A DNA stretch of 44,738 bases from Mycobacterium sp. (lineage in GTDB: Bacteria > Actinomycetota > Actinomycetes > Mycobacteriales > Mycobacteriaceae). The stretch is from positions 1 to 44,738 of the forward strand of contig JAHFVD010000062.1 in the NCBI GenBank assembly GCA_023264735.1. The letters run 5' to 3'. The notes beneath the pieces were generated by a model that worked only from the letters and a program-made list of their open reading frames with translations, was not told the DNA's origin and did not search any database. This document shows positions 1-8,691 of this stretch, one piece after another; position 1 is the first letter of the stretch, and the number at the start of each line of letters is the position of its first letter. The translations under genes and the position numbers were made by a program.

Positions 1-328
1 CGAACACCGCGCCGCTCTCGTGCGAGTGGGTCTCCAGCCCGGCGAAGCGATCCCCGGTCTTGGCCGCCAGCGTCCGGGCCGCCACGTCATGCGACTCACC
101 GAGAAGGCTGATGCCCAGCGACGGCAGGTCCTTCAGCTTCGGCCAGGTCTCCGAATTATTCTGCACACAGAACGACACCAGCGGCGGATCCAGTGACACC
201 GGCACGAAGGTGCTGGCGGCCAGGCCGACCCGAACACCCTCGACTTCGGCGGCGATAGCGATGACGCCGGACGGGAAATGACCGAACGCCTCACGTAGCG
301 CGGCGGGGCTCAACTCTGTGTTGCTCAT
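1..328 (-). CDS. Flavin reductase domain protein (Rv0245-like), 3' part missing
   Basis: The first 109 codons are present; the rest lies beyond the left edge. The start is the ATG at 328 (MSNTELSPAALREAF). The residues FGHFPSGVIAIAA, then GLAASTFVPVSLDPPLVSFC, are the FMN-binding core of the HpaC/HsaB-type flavin reductase fold, which reduces flavin with NAD(P)H, often to feed a monooxygenase. The later segment LGISLLGESHDVAARTLA is also typical. In M. tuberculosis, as I recall, a homologous oxidoreductase (Rv0245) lies directly beside fadE5; here about 19.7 kb of glycolipid genes separate the two. It is divergent from fadD23 across 86 bp. The partner enzyme cannot be told from this window. 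Confidence 0.82.
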   Translation of the reverse strand, partial: MSNTELSPAALREAFGHFPSGVIAIAAEVEGVRVGLAASTFVPVSLDPPLVSFCVQNNSETWPKLKDLPSLGISLLGESHDVAARTLAAKTGDRFAGLETHSHESGAVF

Positions 329-402
329 AACACGTCCATTTTCACATGTGACGGCGCGCTGCGGCCATAGCAGGGTCCGGGCTGATTCAAATACCCGTTG
401 AG

Positions 403-408
403 TAGCCT
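403..408 (+). promoter_or_regulatory. Candidate -10 box of fadD23 (leaderless start)
   Basis: TAGCCT matches the mycobacterial -10 pattern TANNNT and ends 6 nt before the GTG at 415. No Shine-Dalgarno sequence precedes that GTG, so the transcript probably begins at the start codon. No convincing -35 box was found. Confidence 0.45.
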
Positions 409-414
409 AAGGCC

Positions 415-2127
415 GTGTCGAACGTTTCCATCCTGTCCGTGCTGCGAGAACGCGCTGGTGTGACGCCAGACGACGTCGCGTTCACGTTCACCGATTACGA
501 CCGGGACTGGAACGGTGTCGCCGAGAGCCTGACCTGGGCACAGCTGTACCGCCGCACACTCAACGTCGCGCACGAGATCAGCCAGCACGGTGCACCCGGT
601 GACCGGGCACTGATCATCGCGCCGCAGGGCCTGGCCTACGTGGTCGCGTTCCTGGGGGCCATGCAGGCCGGTTTCATCGCGGTCCCGCTCTCGGTTCCGG
701 TGCCGGGATCCCATGACGAGCGGGTCAGCGCGGTGGTGACCGATACGTCGCCGACGGTGGTGCTGACCACCTCCGAGGTGTTCGAAGTCGCCGCGCAGTA
801 TGTGGACGACGGCGCCGCCGTGATCGCCACGATCGCGGTGGACACCCTCGATCTCGATGCGGTCAAAGACGTCGACCCCGAGATACCCGAGGGACCGGAT
901 ATCGCGTATCTGCAATACACCTCGGGCTCGACGAGGCTACCGGCCGGCGTGATGATCTCGCACCGCAACGTGGTCGCGAATTTTGCCCAATTGATGGCCG
1001 AATACGTGCCCCACCACGGTGGCAAGTTCCCGCCGGGGACCAGCCTGGTGTCGTGGCTGCCCTTCTTCCACGACATGGGTCTGATACTCGGGATCGCCGC
1101 ACCGATCCTCGGCGGGTACCCAGCCGATTTGATGAGCCCGATCGCGTTCCTGTCCCGCCCGGTGCGATGGCTGCAGGCCATGGCCCGCCAGCCCAGAGCG
1201 TGGTCGGGCGCACCGAACTTCGCGTTCGACCTCACCGCGCGGCGCGCCACCGACGACGAATTGGCGGCCCTCGACCTCAGTGGCGTCGTCGGCATCATCA
1301 ACGGAGCCGAACGCATCCATCCCGAGACCCTGGTCAGATTCAACGAACGCCTCGCGCCCAACGGCTTCCGCCCGGAGATGATCGCGCCCTCCTACGGCCT
1401 GGCCGAGGCGACGGTCTACGTCACGAGCAGTGCTGCGGACCGCGTGCCGGAGGTTGCTGAGTTCGACCCCCTCGAGCTGTCCCTCGGGACGGCTGTCCCC
1501 AAGGCCGGCGGGTCACCGTTGTTGCGGTACCGGCTGCCGGTGTCACCGCTGGTGCGGATCGTCGACGCGGACACCTGCGAGCTGTGTCCCGACGGCACCG
1601 TCGGCGAGATCTGGACGCACGGTGAGAACGTCTCTGCCGGCTACTGGCGCAAACCGGAGCAGACGGGGTCCGCGTTCGGTGCGACCCTGCTCGACCCGCC
1701 TGCGAACAGCCCGGAGAGCGGCTGGCTGCGGACCGGCGATCAGGGCTTCGTCTCCGCGGGCGACCTGTTCATCGTGGGCCGCATCAAGGACATGCTGATC
1801 GTGCGCGGCCGCAACCACTACTCCGACGACATCGAATCGACGGTGCAGAAGATCACCCGCGGTCGGGTGGCCGCCATCGCGGTGTCCGACGAGCAGACCG
1901 AGACGTTGGTGACCATCGTCGAGGTGAAGAAACGCGACGATCTCGACGAGTACGGACAGGTGAAGAACGATGTGATCGCCGCGATTTCGCGTGCGCACGG
2001 CCTGCAGGTCGCCGACATCGTCCTCGTGGAACCGGGGTCCATCCCCACCACCACCAGCGGCAAGGTCCGCCGGGCAGCGAGCATCGAGCAGTACCGCCAA
2101 GGACAGTTCGTTCGGTTGGATGCGTAG
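415..2127 (+). CDS. fadD23: Fatty acyl-AMP ligase FadD23-like
   Basis: This 570-residue adenylate-forming enzyme belongs to the FAAL class, which activates a long fatty acid as acyl-AMP and passes it to a PKS acyl carrier protein rather than to CoA. The ATP-binding loop YTSGSTRLPAG is at about residues 168-178, and the C-terminal lysine is K550 in TTTSGKVRR. Long stretches resemble M. tuberculosis FadD23 as I remember it (SLTWAQLYRRTLNVA, GDRALIIAPQGLAYVVAFLGA, SYGLAEATVYV). The GTG start was chosen because the next residues align with the family N terminus. A Sap-like gene follows after 12 bp, so the two are probably co-transcribed. In TPP loci this enzyme loads the starter for the PKS; the PKS here has no N-terminal loading ACP, so the starter may go to an internal ACP or the first KS. 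Confidence 0.9.
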   Translation: MSNVSILSVLRERAGVTPDDVAFTFTDYDRDWNGVAESLTWAQLYRRTLNVAHEISQHGAPGDRALIIAPQGLAYVVAFLGAMQAGFIAVPLSVPVPGSHDERVSAVVTDTSPTVVLTTSEVFEVAAQYVDDGAAVIATIAVDTLDLDAVKDVDPEIPEGPDIAYLQYTSGSTRLPAGVMISHRNVVANFAQLMAEYVPHHGGKFPPGTSLVSWLPFFHDMGLILGIAAPILGGYPADLMSPIAFLSRPVRWLQAMARQPRAWSGAPNFAFDLTARRATDDELAALDLSGVVGIINGAERIHPETLVRFNERLAPNGFRPEMIAPSYGLAEATVYVTSSAADRVPEVAEFDPLELSLGTAVPKAGGSPLLRYRLPVSPLVRIVDADTCELCPDGTVGEIWTHGENVSAGYWRKPEQTGSAFGATLLDPPANSPESGWLRTGDQGFVSAGDLFIVGRIKDMLIVRGRNHYSDDIESTVQKITRGRVAAIAVSDEQTETLVTIVEVKKRDDLDEYGQVKNDVIAAISRAHGLQVADIVLVEPGSIPTTTSGKVRRAASIEQYRQGQFVRLDA

Positions 2128-2139
2128 CTGATCTCCCCG

Positions 2140-2775
2140 ATGTGGTTCACCCTGTTGGTGATGGCTGTCGCGGTCAGTCTGGAACCGTTTCGTATCGGGA
2201 TGTCGGTGCTGATGCTGAATCGGCCCCGCCCCCACCTACAGCTAGCCGCCTTCCTGTGTGGCGGCTTCGCGATGGGGTTGACCGTCGGCGCGGTGGTGCT
2301 GTTCGCGCTGGAGTCCCATATCCCGGCGTCGGCTCATTTCACCCTGCCCAGGGTGCAGATCGTCATCGGTGTGCTGGCCCTGCTGGCGGCGGCGATCCTG
2401 GCCGCAACCAAAGGCCGCGACCGCACCCCGCCGGCCTGGCTGAGCCGCCTGCTCGACGGCCAGTCACTGTGGGTGGCCGGGGTGGCCGGCCTGGGCATCG
2501 CGCTGCCCTCGATCGACTACCTGGCCGCCCTGGCCGTCATCGCCGCGGGCGCGGCCGCCCCGGCCGTCCGATTCGGGGCGTTGGTGACGTTCAACGTGGT
2601 GGCCTTCGCGCTGGTGGAGATTCCGCTGCTGGCCTACCTGGTGGCGCCGCACCGCACCCGCGCGGCGATGACCGCATTGCACGGCTGGGTTCGTACCCGG
2701 CGCCGGCGCGAGGTCGCGGTGCTGCTCGCCGTCGTCGGTGTCGTGCTCCTGACGGCGGGTCTGCTCGGCACCTGA
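2140..2775 (+). CDS. Sap/GAP-family six-helix membrane protein
   Basis: A 211-residue very hydrophobic protein with about six predicted membrane segments, the first directly at the N terminus (MWFTLLVMAVAVSLEPFRIG). The pattern EPFRIGMSVLML followed by RPRPHLQLAAFLCGG is typical of the mycobacterial Sap/Gap family. These are small membrane proteins encoded beside sulfolipid and glycopeptidolipid genes and needed for normal surface display of those lipids. It starts 12 bp after fadD23 with no clear ribosome binding site, suggesting translational coupling. It meets the esterase gene tail to tail with only 2 bp between stops. By context it should help export or place the glycolipid; its molecular role is not shown by sequence. 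Confidence 0.8.
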   Translation: MWFTLLVMAVAVSLEPFRIGMSVLMLNRPRPHLQLAAFLCGGFAMGLTVGAVVLFALESHIPASAHFTLPRVQIVIGVLALLAAAILAATKGRDRTPPAWLSRLLDGQSLWVAGVAGLGIALPSIDYLAALAVIAAGAAAPAVRFGALVTFNVVAFALVEIPLLAYLVAPHRTRAAMTALHGWVRTRRRREVAVLLAVVGVVLLTAGLLGT

Positions 2776-2777
2776 GA

Positions 2778-3896
2778 TCAGTGCGCGCTGGGGCCGTGAT
2801 CCAACACGTACTGGAAGCCGGCCATCAGCTGCGAAATCGGATCGGTGCCGCCGCCAAAGGCGGCCTGAGTGGCAGGTGCGGTGACCTCCGCGGGGTCGTA
2901 GCCGTGTACCGGATCCACCTCGATCGGCGCGGTCAGCGGGTTGTCGTTACGCGAATAGCCAGCATCCACTGAGGGTTTCAGCACCGCGTCCAACTTGTTG
3001 AGAGTGGCTTCGTCCACCCCGAGGTACTTGAACGGCAACACCAGCGGTAGGTGCTGCTCGGGGATGAGGTACGTCGTGGTCTTGGCGCCCCTGGAGTTCA
3101 CCGTTGTTGCGATGTTCTGCGGCGGAACCATGCTCGGGTTGGTGAATGCGACGGCCGTGTGTCCGGTCGCCAGTCCCACGACCGCATTGGCCACCGACAT
3201 CCAGTTGTCCTGCCGGTCCGGCCAATCCGCGATGCTGTCGTAAGCAGACACGAAGCGGTAGGAGTCGTACTGGCTGTCGATCTGGGGCGGCATCCGGTAG
3301 TCCAGGGCCGGTACGACACTGCCCACCGGGAAGTTCTGGGCCAGGAAGCCCGCGCCGAAGGCATGGGGTGCGACGGGGTCGCCATAGGTGGCGAACGACA
3401 ACTGATCTGGCGGCGGGGCGTTCGGATCGGTGGCCAGCCGGTTCTGCACGGCGTTGAGCACCATCGCCCCCTCGGACAGCCCGATCGCGGTACCCGGCCC
3501 GCCGGCCTGGATCGCGCGGATGAGGTTGCCTTCACCTTCGTCCACCGACTCGCCGATACTCGGGCCGTCGATGCCAAGGCCGGGGAAGTTGTCGTCCAGC
3601 CTGCCGATACCGGGGAACAGACGCTCCAGGGTGTGACCCTGGACCTGCCCGGCGGGGTAGTCGACGATCTGGCGGTCCAGGCCGGGGAACCAGTCCGCGC
3701 CGGTGCGGCGGATGTACTCGTCGTAGGGAATCCCCAGAACGTGGGCGCCGCCGAGTGCGTAACCCCGACCCGGCGTGCCGATCGGCGTCGGCCCGTCGTT
3801 GTTCGGCTGACCCGGCGACGGCTGATCGGCGGCCGCGATTCCGCCGGTGGCACACAGGGTCAGCAGCGTGGTTGCCGTGGCGAGTAGCTTCTTCAT
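2778..3896 (-). CDS. Secreted PE-PPE-domain serine esterase/acyltransferase (TPP final assembly)
   Basis: A 372-residue protein with a signal peptide (MKKLLATATTLLTLCATGGIAAA, cleavage likely near residue 23) and an alpha/beta-hydrolase domain of the PE-PPE type. The nucleophile elbow is GLSEG with Ser141; candidate acid and base lie in the SIADWPDRQDN and EQHLPLVLPFKYLG segments. Proteins of this family (Chp1, Chp2 and the 'PE' protein of TPP loci) act outside the membrane as transacylases that move acyl chains between acyltrehalose molecules. The ATG overlaps the mmpL10 stop codon in an ATGA arrangement and has an upstream GGGAAG, so translation is coupled to mmpL10. Despite the name it lacks an N-terminal PE or PPE module. 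Confidence 0.86.
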   Translation of the reverse strand: MKKLLATATTLLTLCATGGIAAADQPSPGQPNNDGPTPIGTPGRGYALGGAHVLGIPYDEYIRRTGADWFPGLDRQIVDYPAGQVQGHTLERLFPGIGRLDDNFPGLGIDGPSIGESVDEGEGNLIRAIQAGGPGTAIGLSEGAMVLNAVQNRLATDPNAPPPDQLSFATYGDPVAPHAFGAGFLAQNFPVGSVVPALDYRMPPQIDSQYDSYRFVSAYDSIADWPDRQDNWMSVANAVVGLATGHTAVAFTNPSMVPPQNIATTVNSRGAKTTTYLIPEQHLPLVLPFKYLGVDEATLNKLDAVLKPSVDAGYSRNDNPLTAPIEVDPVHGYDPAEVTAPATQAAFGGGTDPISQLMAGFQYVLDHGPSAH

Positions 3897-6868
3897 GCCT
3901 TACTTCCCTGCGATGTCATCCGTGACGGCCACCAGTTCGCCTTCCCGACCAGGGTAGCCATGGCGGGCACCGTGACGGTCCGGACCAGGAATGTGTCCAG
4001 CAGGATTCCGACACCGATGACGAACCCTCCCTGCACCACGGTACCGATGCTGGAGAACAGCAGGCCCCACATCGAGGCTGCGAAGATCAGACCCGCCGCG
4101 GTGATGACACCGCCGGTCGACGACAGCGTCCGGATGACGCCGTAGCGCGTGCCGCCGAACGATTCGTCCCGCAATCGTGAGGCGAACAGCAGGTTGTAAT
4201 CGGCACCGACGGCGACCAGCACCACGAACGCGAGCGGCGGCACCGTCCAGTGCAGTTGCTGGTGGAAGAGGTACTGGAACACCAGGACGCCGATGCCGAG
4301 TGCCGCGAAGTACGAAAGCACCACGGAGCCAACCAGATACAGCGGCGCAATGATCGCGCGCAGTAGCAACATCAACGTCAGCAGCACCACGATCATGGTG
4401 ACGGCGATGATGAACCGGATGTCCTTCTGGTAGTAGTCGCGGGTGTCCCGCAGCGCGGCGGGATAACCGCCCATCGACATCGTGGCGTCCGACAGGCTGG
4501 TGTTGGGCTGCGCACTACGCGCGGCGTCGCTGATCGCATTGACCTGGTCCATCGCCGCGGCGCTGAACGGATCGAGTTTGGTGAGCACGAGATAGCGCAC
4601 CGAGTGCCCGTCGGGCGAGATGAACATCCGGGAAGCCATCTTGAAGTCCGGCAGGTTGAGGACTTCGGGCGGAATGTTGAATCCCGCCATCGCGGGGCTT
4701 GCGGCGTCCCGCTTCATCGACAACAGGAACGCTGCGGCCTGATCGAGGCCGGTACGCATGAGTTGGATCTGGTCGACGACCTGGTCCACACCGGTGGCGA
4801 CGTCCCGGCTCCCGCTGGCGGCGCGATCAGCGCTCTGCCGGAGTTTGTTGGTGCTGGCCTTCGCGCCGCCGGGTGAGTCCAGTCCCATGGTGTGCATGAC
4901 CTTGGTCAGCCTGCCGAAGGCGTCACTGAGCTGGTGCAGGGTCGCGTCGAGGGACTGCTTGTCCTGCATCGACTGCAATTGCCCTGCAAGAGAATTGATC
5001 TCGTCGAGTGTTCCGTCATTGCGCGCGTCGACCAGTGCCTGAAAATGGCCGCGTGTCTCGGCGCAGGAGGGGTCGAGATCGCAGACGGCGTTGCCGTGCA
5101 GCGCCACCAGAACCGGCCCGACCCAGGCGAACATGTCTCTGGCTGCGGTGAAGCTCACGCCCATCGAATTGCCGAGCCGGTTGACCGCGTTCACGAGCTT
5201 GGCAGCGACTTCGACGTTCTTGACCAGTGTGTCACCGCTGTATTGACTTTTGATCGCCGCGAATGCGTCGACCACGCCCGCAACGCTGGTGGCAATCTGA
5301 CTGACCTGGCCGCGCACATCGCCGAGGTTGTTCGCCAGCGTGTTGGCCCCGCCGGCAAGGCGATTGAGGTCGTTCATGTTGGCGGCGATCATCGCCGCGC
5401 CGTTGCCCAGCTGATTGCCGACCAGGCCCGCTTGATACGTGGCCCGAAACTCCTGCGGCACTGATCCGGTCGGTCGGGTGATACCGCTGACCAACGCGAT
5501 GTTCGGCAGCTGACTGATGCGCTCGGCCAGCTGTTCCAGATCCGCGAGAGCCTGCGGGCTGCGCAGGTCACGCGGCGAGCGGATCAGGACGTAGGAGGGG
5601 ATGGACTGGTTGAGGTCGAAATGGCGTTCCAGCGCGGTGTAGCCGACCGAGCTCGGGTCCGACGCAGCCACCGCCTTGCGATCGTCGTAGTTGTATTTCG
5701 CCAAGCTCACACAGCTGGCGAGCAGAATCAGGATCAACACGCTGGCCACCAGGTGCACCCGTGGCCGGCGCACGATGCGGATACCCGACCGTCGCCACCA
5801 CCTGGCGGTCAGCTCGCGCCGCGGCGTGATCCAGCCGCGCGGCCCGGCGACGGCGATGATGGCCGGCAACAGCGTGAGCGCGGCCAGGTACGCCACTCCG
5901 ACCCCGATCGCCGATGACACACCGACGGTGGAGAACACTCCCATCTTGGCGAAGCTGATCCCGAGGAACGTGACACCAATGGTGGCCGCGGACGCGGTGA
6001 TCACCTTGCCCACCGAGCCCAATGCCTGCCGTACCGCAACGTCGGAGCTTTCCCCGAGCCGTACGTAGTCGTGATAGCGGCTGATCAAAAAGACGGCGTA
6101 ATCCGTTCCGGCACCGGCGATCATCGCGCTCAGGAGAATGATGGCCTGGTTGGATACCCCCAGCCCGGTCAGATTGGACAGGCCCGCGACCACGGACTGC
6201 GCGATCACCAGGGATATCCCGATTCCGATCAAGGGCAACAGCATGGTGATCGGGTTTCGGTACACCAGCAGCAGCACGACGAGAACCAGGATGCCGATCG
6301 CGAGTTCGATTGGCAGCCGATCTCGTTCGCCGGCGACGGTCAGATCGGCGACGGTGGCCGCCGGCCCCGTCAGGTGTACTTCCAGCGGGCTGCCTGCGGT
6401 GTTCTGTTTGACGATATTGGCGACCCGCTTGTACGCGTCATACGACTGCGGGGTGCCCAACGCACCCGCCAGCCCCACCGGGACGACCCAGGACTTATTG
6501 TCCTTACTCGTCAAAAATGAACGCAGCGCGGGTGTTTCGACAAAGTCCTGCAGCATCACGACGTCGTGCTGGTCCTCGCGGAGCGCACCAACCAACTTGC
6601 GATAGGTCGTTTCGTGCGCCGGGCTGAGCCCGCGCTCGTCGGTCAGGACCACCAGAAGCAGATCGTCGCCGCCCGGTTCGGAGAACGCTTCGGTCATCTG
6701 CCGGGCGGCGATGCTGGACGGAGCATCGCCGGGCAGCATGGCCAGCGGGTGCTTCTGGGCCATGTCGTTCAGGCTCGGGAACGTCAGCGGTAGCGCCACC
6801 GCCAACGCGGCCCAGAGCCCGATCACTGCCCAGGGCCACCGCACGACAAAATCGGCTAGCCGTCGCAC
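3893..6868 (-). CDS. mmpL10: MmpL10-like RND-family lipid exporter
   Basis: A 991-residue RND transporter with the MmpL layout: one N-terminal membrane helix, a first periplasmic loop (about residues 35-185), a helix bundle, a large second extracytoplasmic loop with many Gln/Asn/Leu helical repeats (about 400-770), and a second bundle. The Asp-Tyr pairs of the proton relay are visible: GAGTDYAVF (D256-Y257) and VGADYNLLF (near D890-Y891). The GTG at 6868 has a GAGGA ribosome binding site 5-6 nt upstream. It lies 60 bp after papA3 and overlaps the esterase gene by 4 nt, so the three form one operon. By context it exports the PapA3-made acyltrehalose across the inner membrane. Assignment to MmpL10 rather than MmpL8 rests mainly on context. 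Confidence 0.88.
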   Translation of the reverse strand: MRRLADFVVRWPWAVIGLWAALAVALPLTFPSLNDMAQKHPLAMLPGDAPSSIAARQMTEAFSEPGGDDLLLVVLTDERGLSPAHETTYRKLVGALREDQHDVVMLQDFVETPALRSFLTSKDNKSWVVPVGLAGALGTPQSYDAYKRVANIVKQNTAGSPLEVHLTGPAATVADLTVAGERDRLPIELAIGILVLVVLLLVYRNPITMLLPLIGIGISLVIAQSVVAGLSNLTGLGVSNQAIILLSAMIAGAGTDYAVFLISRYHDYVRLGESSDVAVRQALGSVGKVITASAATIGVTFLGISFAKMGVFSTVGVSSAIGVGVAYLAALTLLPAIIAVAGPRGWITPRRELTARWWRRSGIRIVRRPRVHLVASVLILILLASCVSLAKYNYDDRKAVAASDPSSVGYTALERHFDLNQSIPSYVLIRSPRDLRSPQALADLEQLAERISQLPNIALVSGITRPTGSVPQEFRATYQAGLVGNQLGNGAAMIAANMNDLNRLAGGANTLANNLGDVRGQVSQIATSVAGVVDAFAAIKSQYSGDTLVKNVEVAAKLVNAVNRLGNSMGVSFTAARDMFAWVGPVLVALHGNAVCDLDPSCAETRGHFQALVDARNDGTLDEINSLAGQLQSMQDKQSLDATLHQLSDAFGRLTKVMHTMGLDSPGGAKASTNKLRQSADRAASGSRDVATGVDQVVDQIQLMRTGLDQAAAFLLSMKRDAASPAMAGFNIPPEVLNLPDFKMASRMFISPDGHSVRYLVLTKLDPFSAAAMDQVNAISDAARSAQPNTSLSDATMSMGGYPAALRDTRDYYQKDIRFIIAVTMIVVLLTLMLLLRAIIAPLYLVGSVVLSYFAALGIGVLVFQYLFHQQLHWTVPPLAFVVLVAVGADYNLLFASRLRDESFGGTRYGVIRTLSSTGGVITAAGLIFAASMWGLLFSSIGTVVQGGFVIGVGILLDTFLVRTVTVPAMATLVGKANWWPSRMTSQGSKA

Positions 6869-6928
6869 TGTGTCCTCATCCGGGCTGCCCTCACCTGTGT
6901 TCCGTGAGGCCTCGCTACTCGCAAGTCG

Positions 6929-8338
6929 TCACCAATGCCCGCCGTCGGCGACCCGACCGCACACCGATTTCATCGCTGCTATGTACCGGCCGACCGATTT
7001 CTGGGCGATCGGGTTATCCGGAAACATCACCGCCATCGCGGTACCGGCCTCGTACCGGAAAATATAGATCGTCAGCTGGTAGGAGAATCGGCCGTCCGAA
7101 TAAATGCCGATATTGTTCGAATAGCCCATGTCAGCGGCGGCGAGCACGGCGTTCAGGGGTGCGGCGCCACCGTGCAGGAAGTTCGAGACAGGGAAGTTCG
7201 GCCGCGGCTTGTCCAACCACGGCGCCAACTCCAGCACGCGGTAGTACGGAACCCTCGCCAGACTCAGACCGGTATCGAAGGACGTCTGCGCCGCCCAGGC
7301 GGCTTCACTGAACGACGTTGCGGCGATCGGGACGGTGATCGGGACCAGGCCGGTGAACCAGCCCTGCGTCGTGAAGTTGTCGGTCGTCCTACGGGTGTCT
7401 CGCGGGGTGAGTCCGTAATAGGTTGCCGCACCGGTCAATTCATGGTCCACCATGGCGGTGCAGGCGAACAGACCGCCGACGTAGCGGACACCGGCCGTCG
7501 TGCAGGCCGCTTCGAACCTCGCAGTCTGTTCCGCATCCATCAGCATCTCGCCGACCATGTCGGCGACCGTCGGTTCCAGCGGGTTGCCCAGGGGCAGCGG
7601 AAACTCCGGCAGGGTGCCGTTGTTGTTCTCGGCAAACTCGATCCAGGCGCGAACCTCCGGCGAATCGACGGTCAAATCCGCTGTGGACTGGTGCTCCTGG
7701 AGACAGAAATCGTCGAAACTGCCCGCCTCGGGCAGTGCCATCGGCTGCCCGGTCATCGTCAACGACGTGTACATGCCGTGGGCCTCGAGCATGGTGATCC
7801 CGATGAGCGCCGCGTCCCCGTGGACGTGGTCGATGCTGGCATAGAAATCGAAGTGATCCGCACTCTGGACCACCCCGAAGGAAAAACAGCCCCATTCCAG
7901 CGGAGTCGGAATATCGACAATGTGTTTACGCGCGTCTTCGGCGGCCATTTCACCGAAATCAACGGGCTCGAATTCAATATCGGCGGCGTCCGAGATTGTC
8001 CGCCTGACAATATCGCCGGATCCGAAATACTCGAACCAACTCCGATAGGTGTCATGGCGGCGCAGGTAGGCGTTCAAGGCGTGGTTCATGGCCGAGATAT
8101 CGCACTGACCAGGCACTTCGCAGGTCGCGATAATCTGCCGCGAATAGTCCAGCCCGGCGGCGTCCTGTTCGTAAACGCCACGAATATGTTGGCCCTGCAT
8201 ATAGCTGACGGGCACCGAGCTGACCGGCGCTTGCCGAGCCTTCTCCATCGCCGCATTTGTCGGGCGCCAGGAGATCACCACACCGGGGCTCGGCGACCAA
8301 TCATCGATTGTGCCGATAGAAATCTTCCCGATATGCAA
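6929..8338 (-). CDS. papA3: Polyketide-associated acyltransferase PapA3 (TTG start)
   Basis: A condensation-domain acyltransferase that transfers fatty acyl or polyketide chains onto trehalose. The catalytic HxxxD is HVHGD (H171-D175), and segments such as VSYMQGQHIRG, LDYSRQIIATC, RRHDTYRSWF and YYGLTPRDTRR match M. tuberculosis PapA3 from memory. I chose the TTG at 8338: it gives 469 residues (PapA3 is about 472), begins MHIGKISIGTIDDW where the family begins, and has a strong GGGAGGGG ribosome binding site 4-5 nt upstream. An ATG at 8404 would add 22 Pro/Arg-rich residues with no homology. It is divergent from pks and first in the papA3-mmpL10-esterase operon. In TPP synthesis it makes the diacyltrehalose intermediate. 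Confidence 0.9.
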   Translation of the reverse strand: MHIGKISIGTIDDWSPSPGVVISWRPTNAAMEKARQAPVSSVPVSYMQGQHIRGVYEQDAAGLDYSRQIIATCEVPGQCDISAMNHALNAYLRRHDTYRSWFEYFGSGDIVRRTISDAADIEFEPVDFGEMAAEDARKHIVDIPTPLEWGCFSFGVVQSADHFDFYASIDHVHGDAALIGITMLEAHGMYTSLTMTGQPMALPEAGSFDDFCLQEHQSTADLTVDSPEVRAWIEFAENNNGTLPEFPLPLGNPLEPTVADMVGEMLMDAEQTARFEAACTTAGVRYVGGLFACTAMVDHELTGAATYYGLTPRDTRRTTDNFTTQGWFTGLVPITVPIAATSFSEAAWAAQTSFDTGLSLARVPYYRVLELAPWLDKPRPNFPVSNFLHGGAAPLNAVLAAADMGYSNNIGIYSDGRFSYQLTIYIFRYEAGTAMAVMFPDNPIAQKSVGRYIAAMKSVCGRVADGGHW

Positions 8339-8404
8339 TATTCCCCTCCCGGGTCTGAACCGATACGGCCGGGGGACCGGCAACGCTGGTGGCCTGACCA
8401 ACAT

Positions 8405-8691
8405 AGCGCCTACGGCTGAGACGGTCGTCGACAGACCCGATAGGCCAGCTCAGGGGTGGTAGCGAGGACCGGTTGAGGACCCCGTGCGGCTAGCTAATGG
8501 GGACACTGTGCGCGGTACCCGAAATCGCGTCGTTCAGCAACGCACATGCAATACTGGCCCTCGGGAGATGAGCCGGCCGTCGCTGTCGGGAGATGACCGG
8601 GCCGTGGCCGTTCGGAAGTTAATCCTGGGCCTGACGTGGTCTCCCGGAGTGGATCGTTGTTTTACCGGCCCGACGCGGAGAGCACAACCTG
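8405..8691. promoter_or_regulatory. Divergent papA3/pks control region
   Basis: This 287-bp gene-free stretch must hold the promoters of both the papA3 operon and pks. It contains two near-identical direct repeats (annotated separately). The pks ATG at 8692 has a GGAG at 8677-8680. No clear SigA-type promoter could be assigned on either strand. Confidence 0.5.
8561..8608. repeat. Two tandem 23-bp direct repeats upstream of pks
   Basis: Copies at 8561-8583 and 8586-8608 share 20 of 23 bases (both begin TCGGGAGATGA) at a 25-bp period. A degenerate third copy may begin at 8612 (TCGGAAG). Direct repeats at about 2.4 helical turns upstream of the PKS start suggest sites for a regulator that binds one DNA face. 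The regulator is unknown. Confidence 0.6.

Noticed and set aside
2142..2972. 276-codon plus-strand frame overlapping the Sap-like gene
   Set aside because: It is very rich in Arg, Gly and Pro, a typical +1 shadow; the frame at 2140 gives a membrane protein of a known family.
415..8338. Glycopeptidolipid or sulfolipid locus
   Set aside because: There is no mps peptide synthetase, glycosyltransferase set, stf0 or pks2-type single-module gene; the two-module PKS with papA3 and mmpL10 fits TPP.
8339..8404. ATG start for papA3
   Set aside because: It adds 22 Pro/Arg-rich residues outside the family; the TTG has the better ribosome binding site and gives the right length.
6935..8419. 494-codon open frame on the plus strand opposite papA3
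   Set aside because: papA3 carries HVHGD and family-wide homology; the opposite frame is low in complexity and Arg/Gly-rich with no motif.
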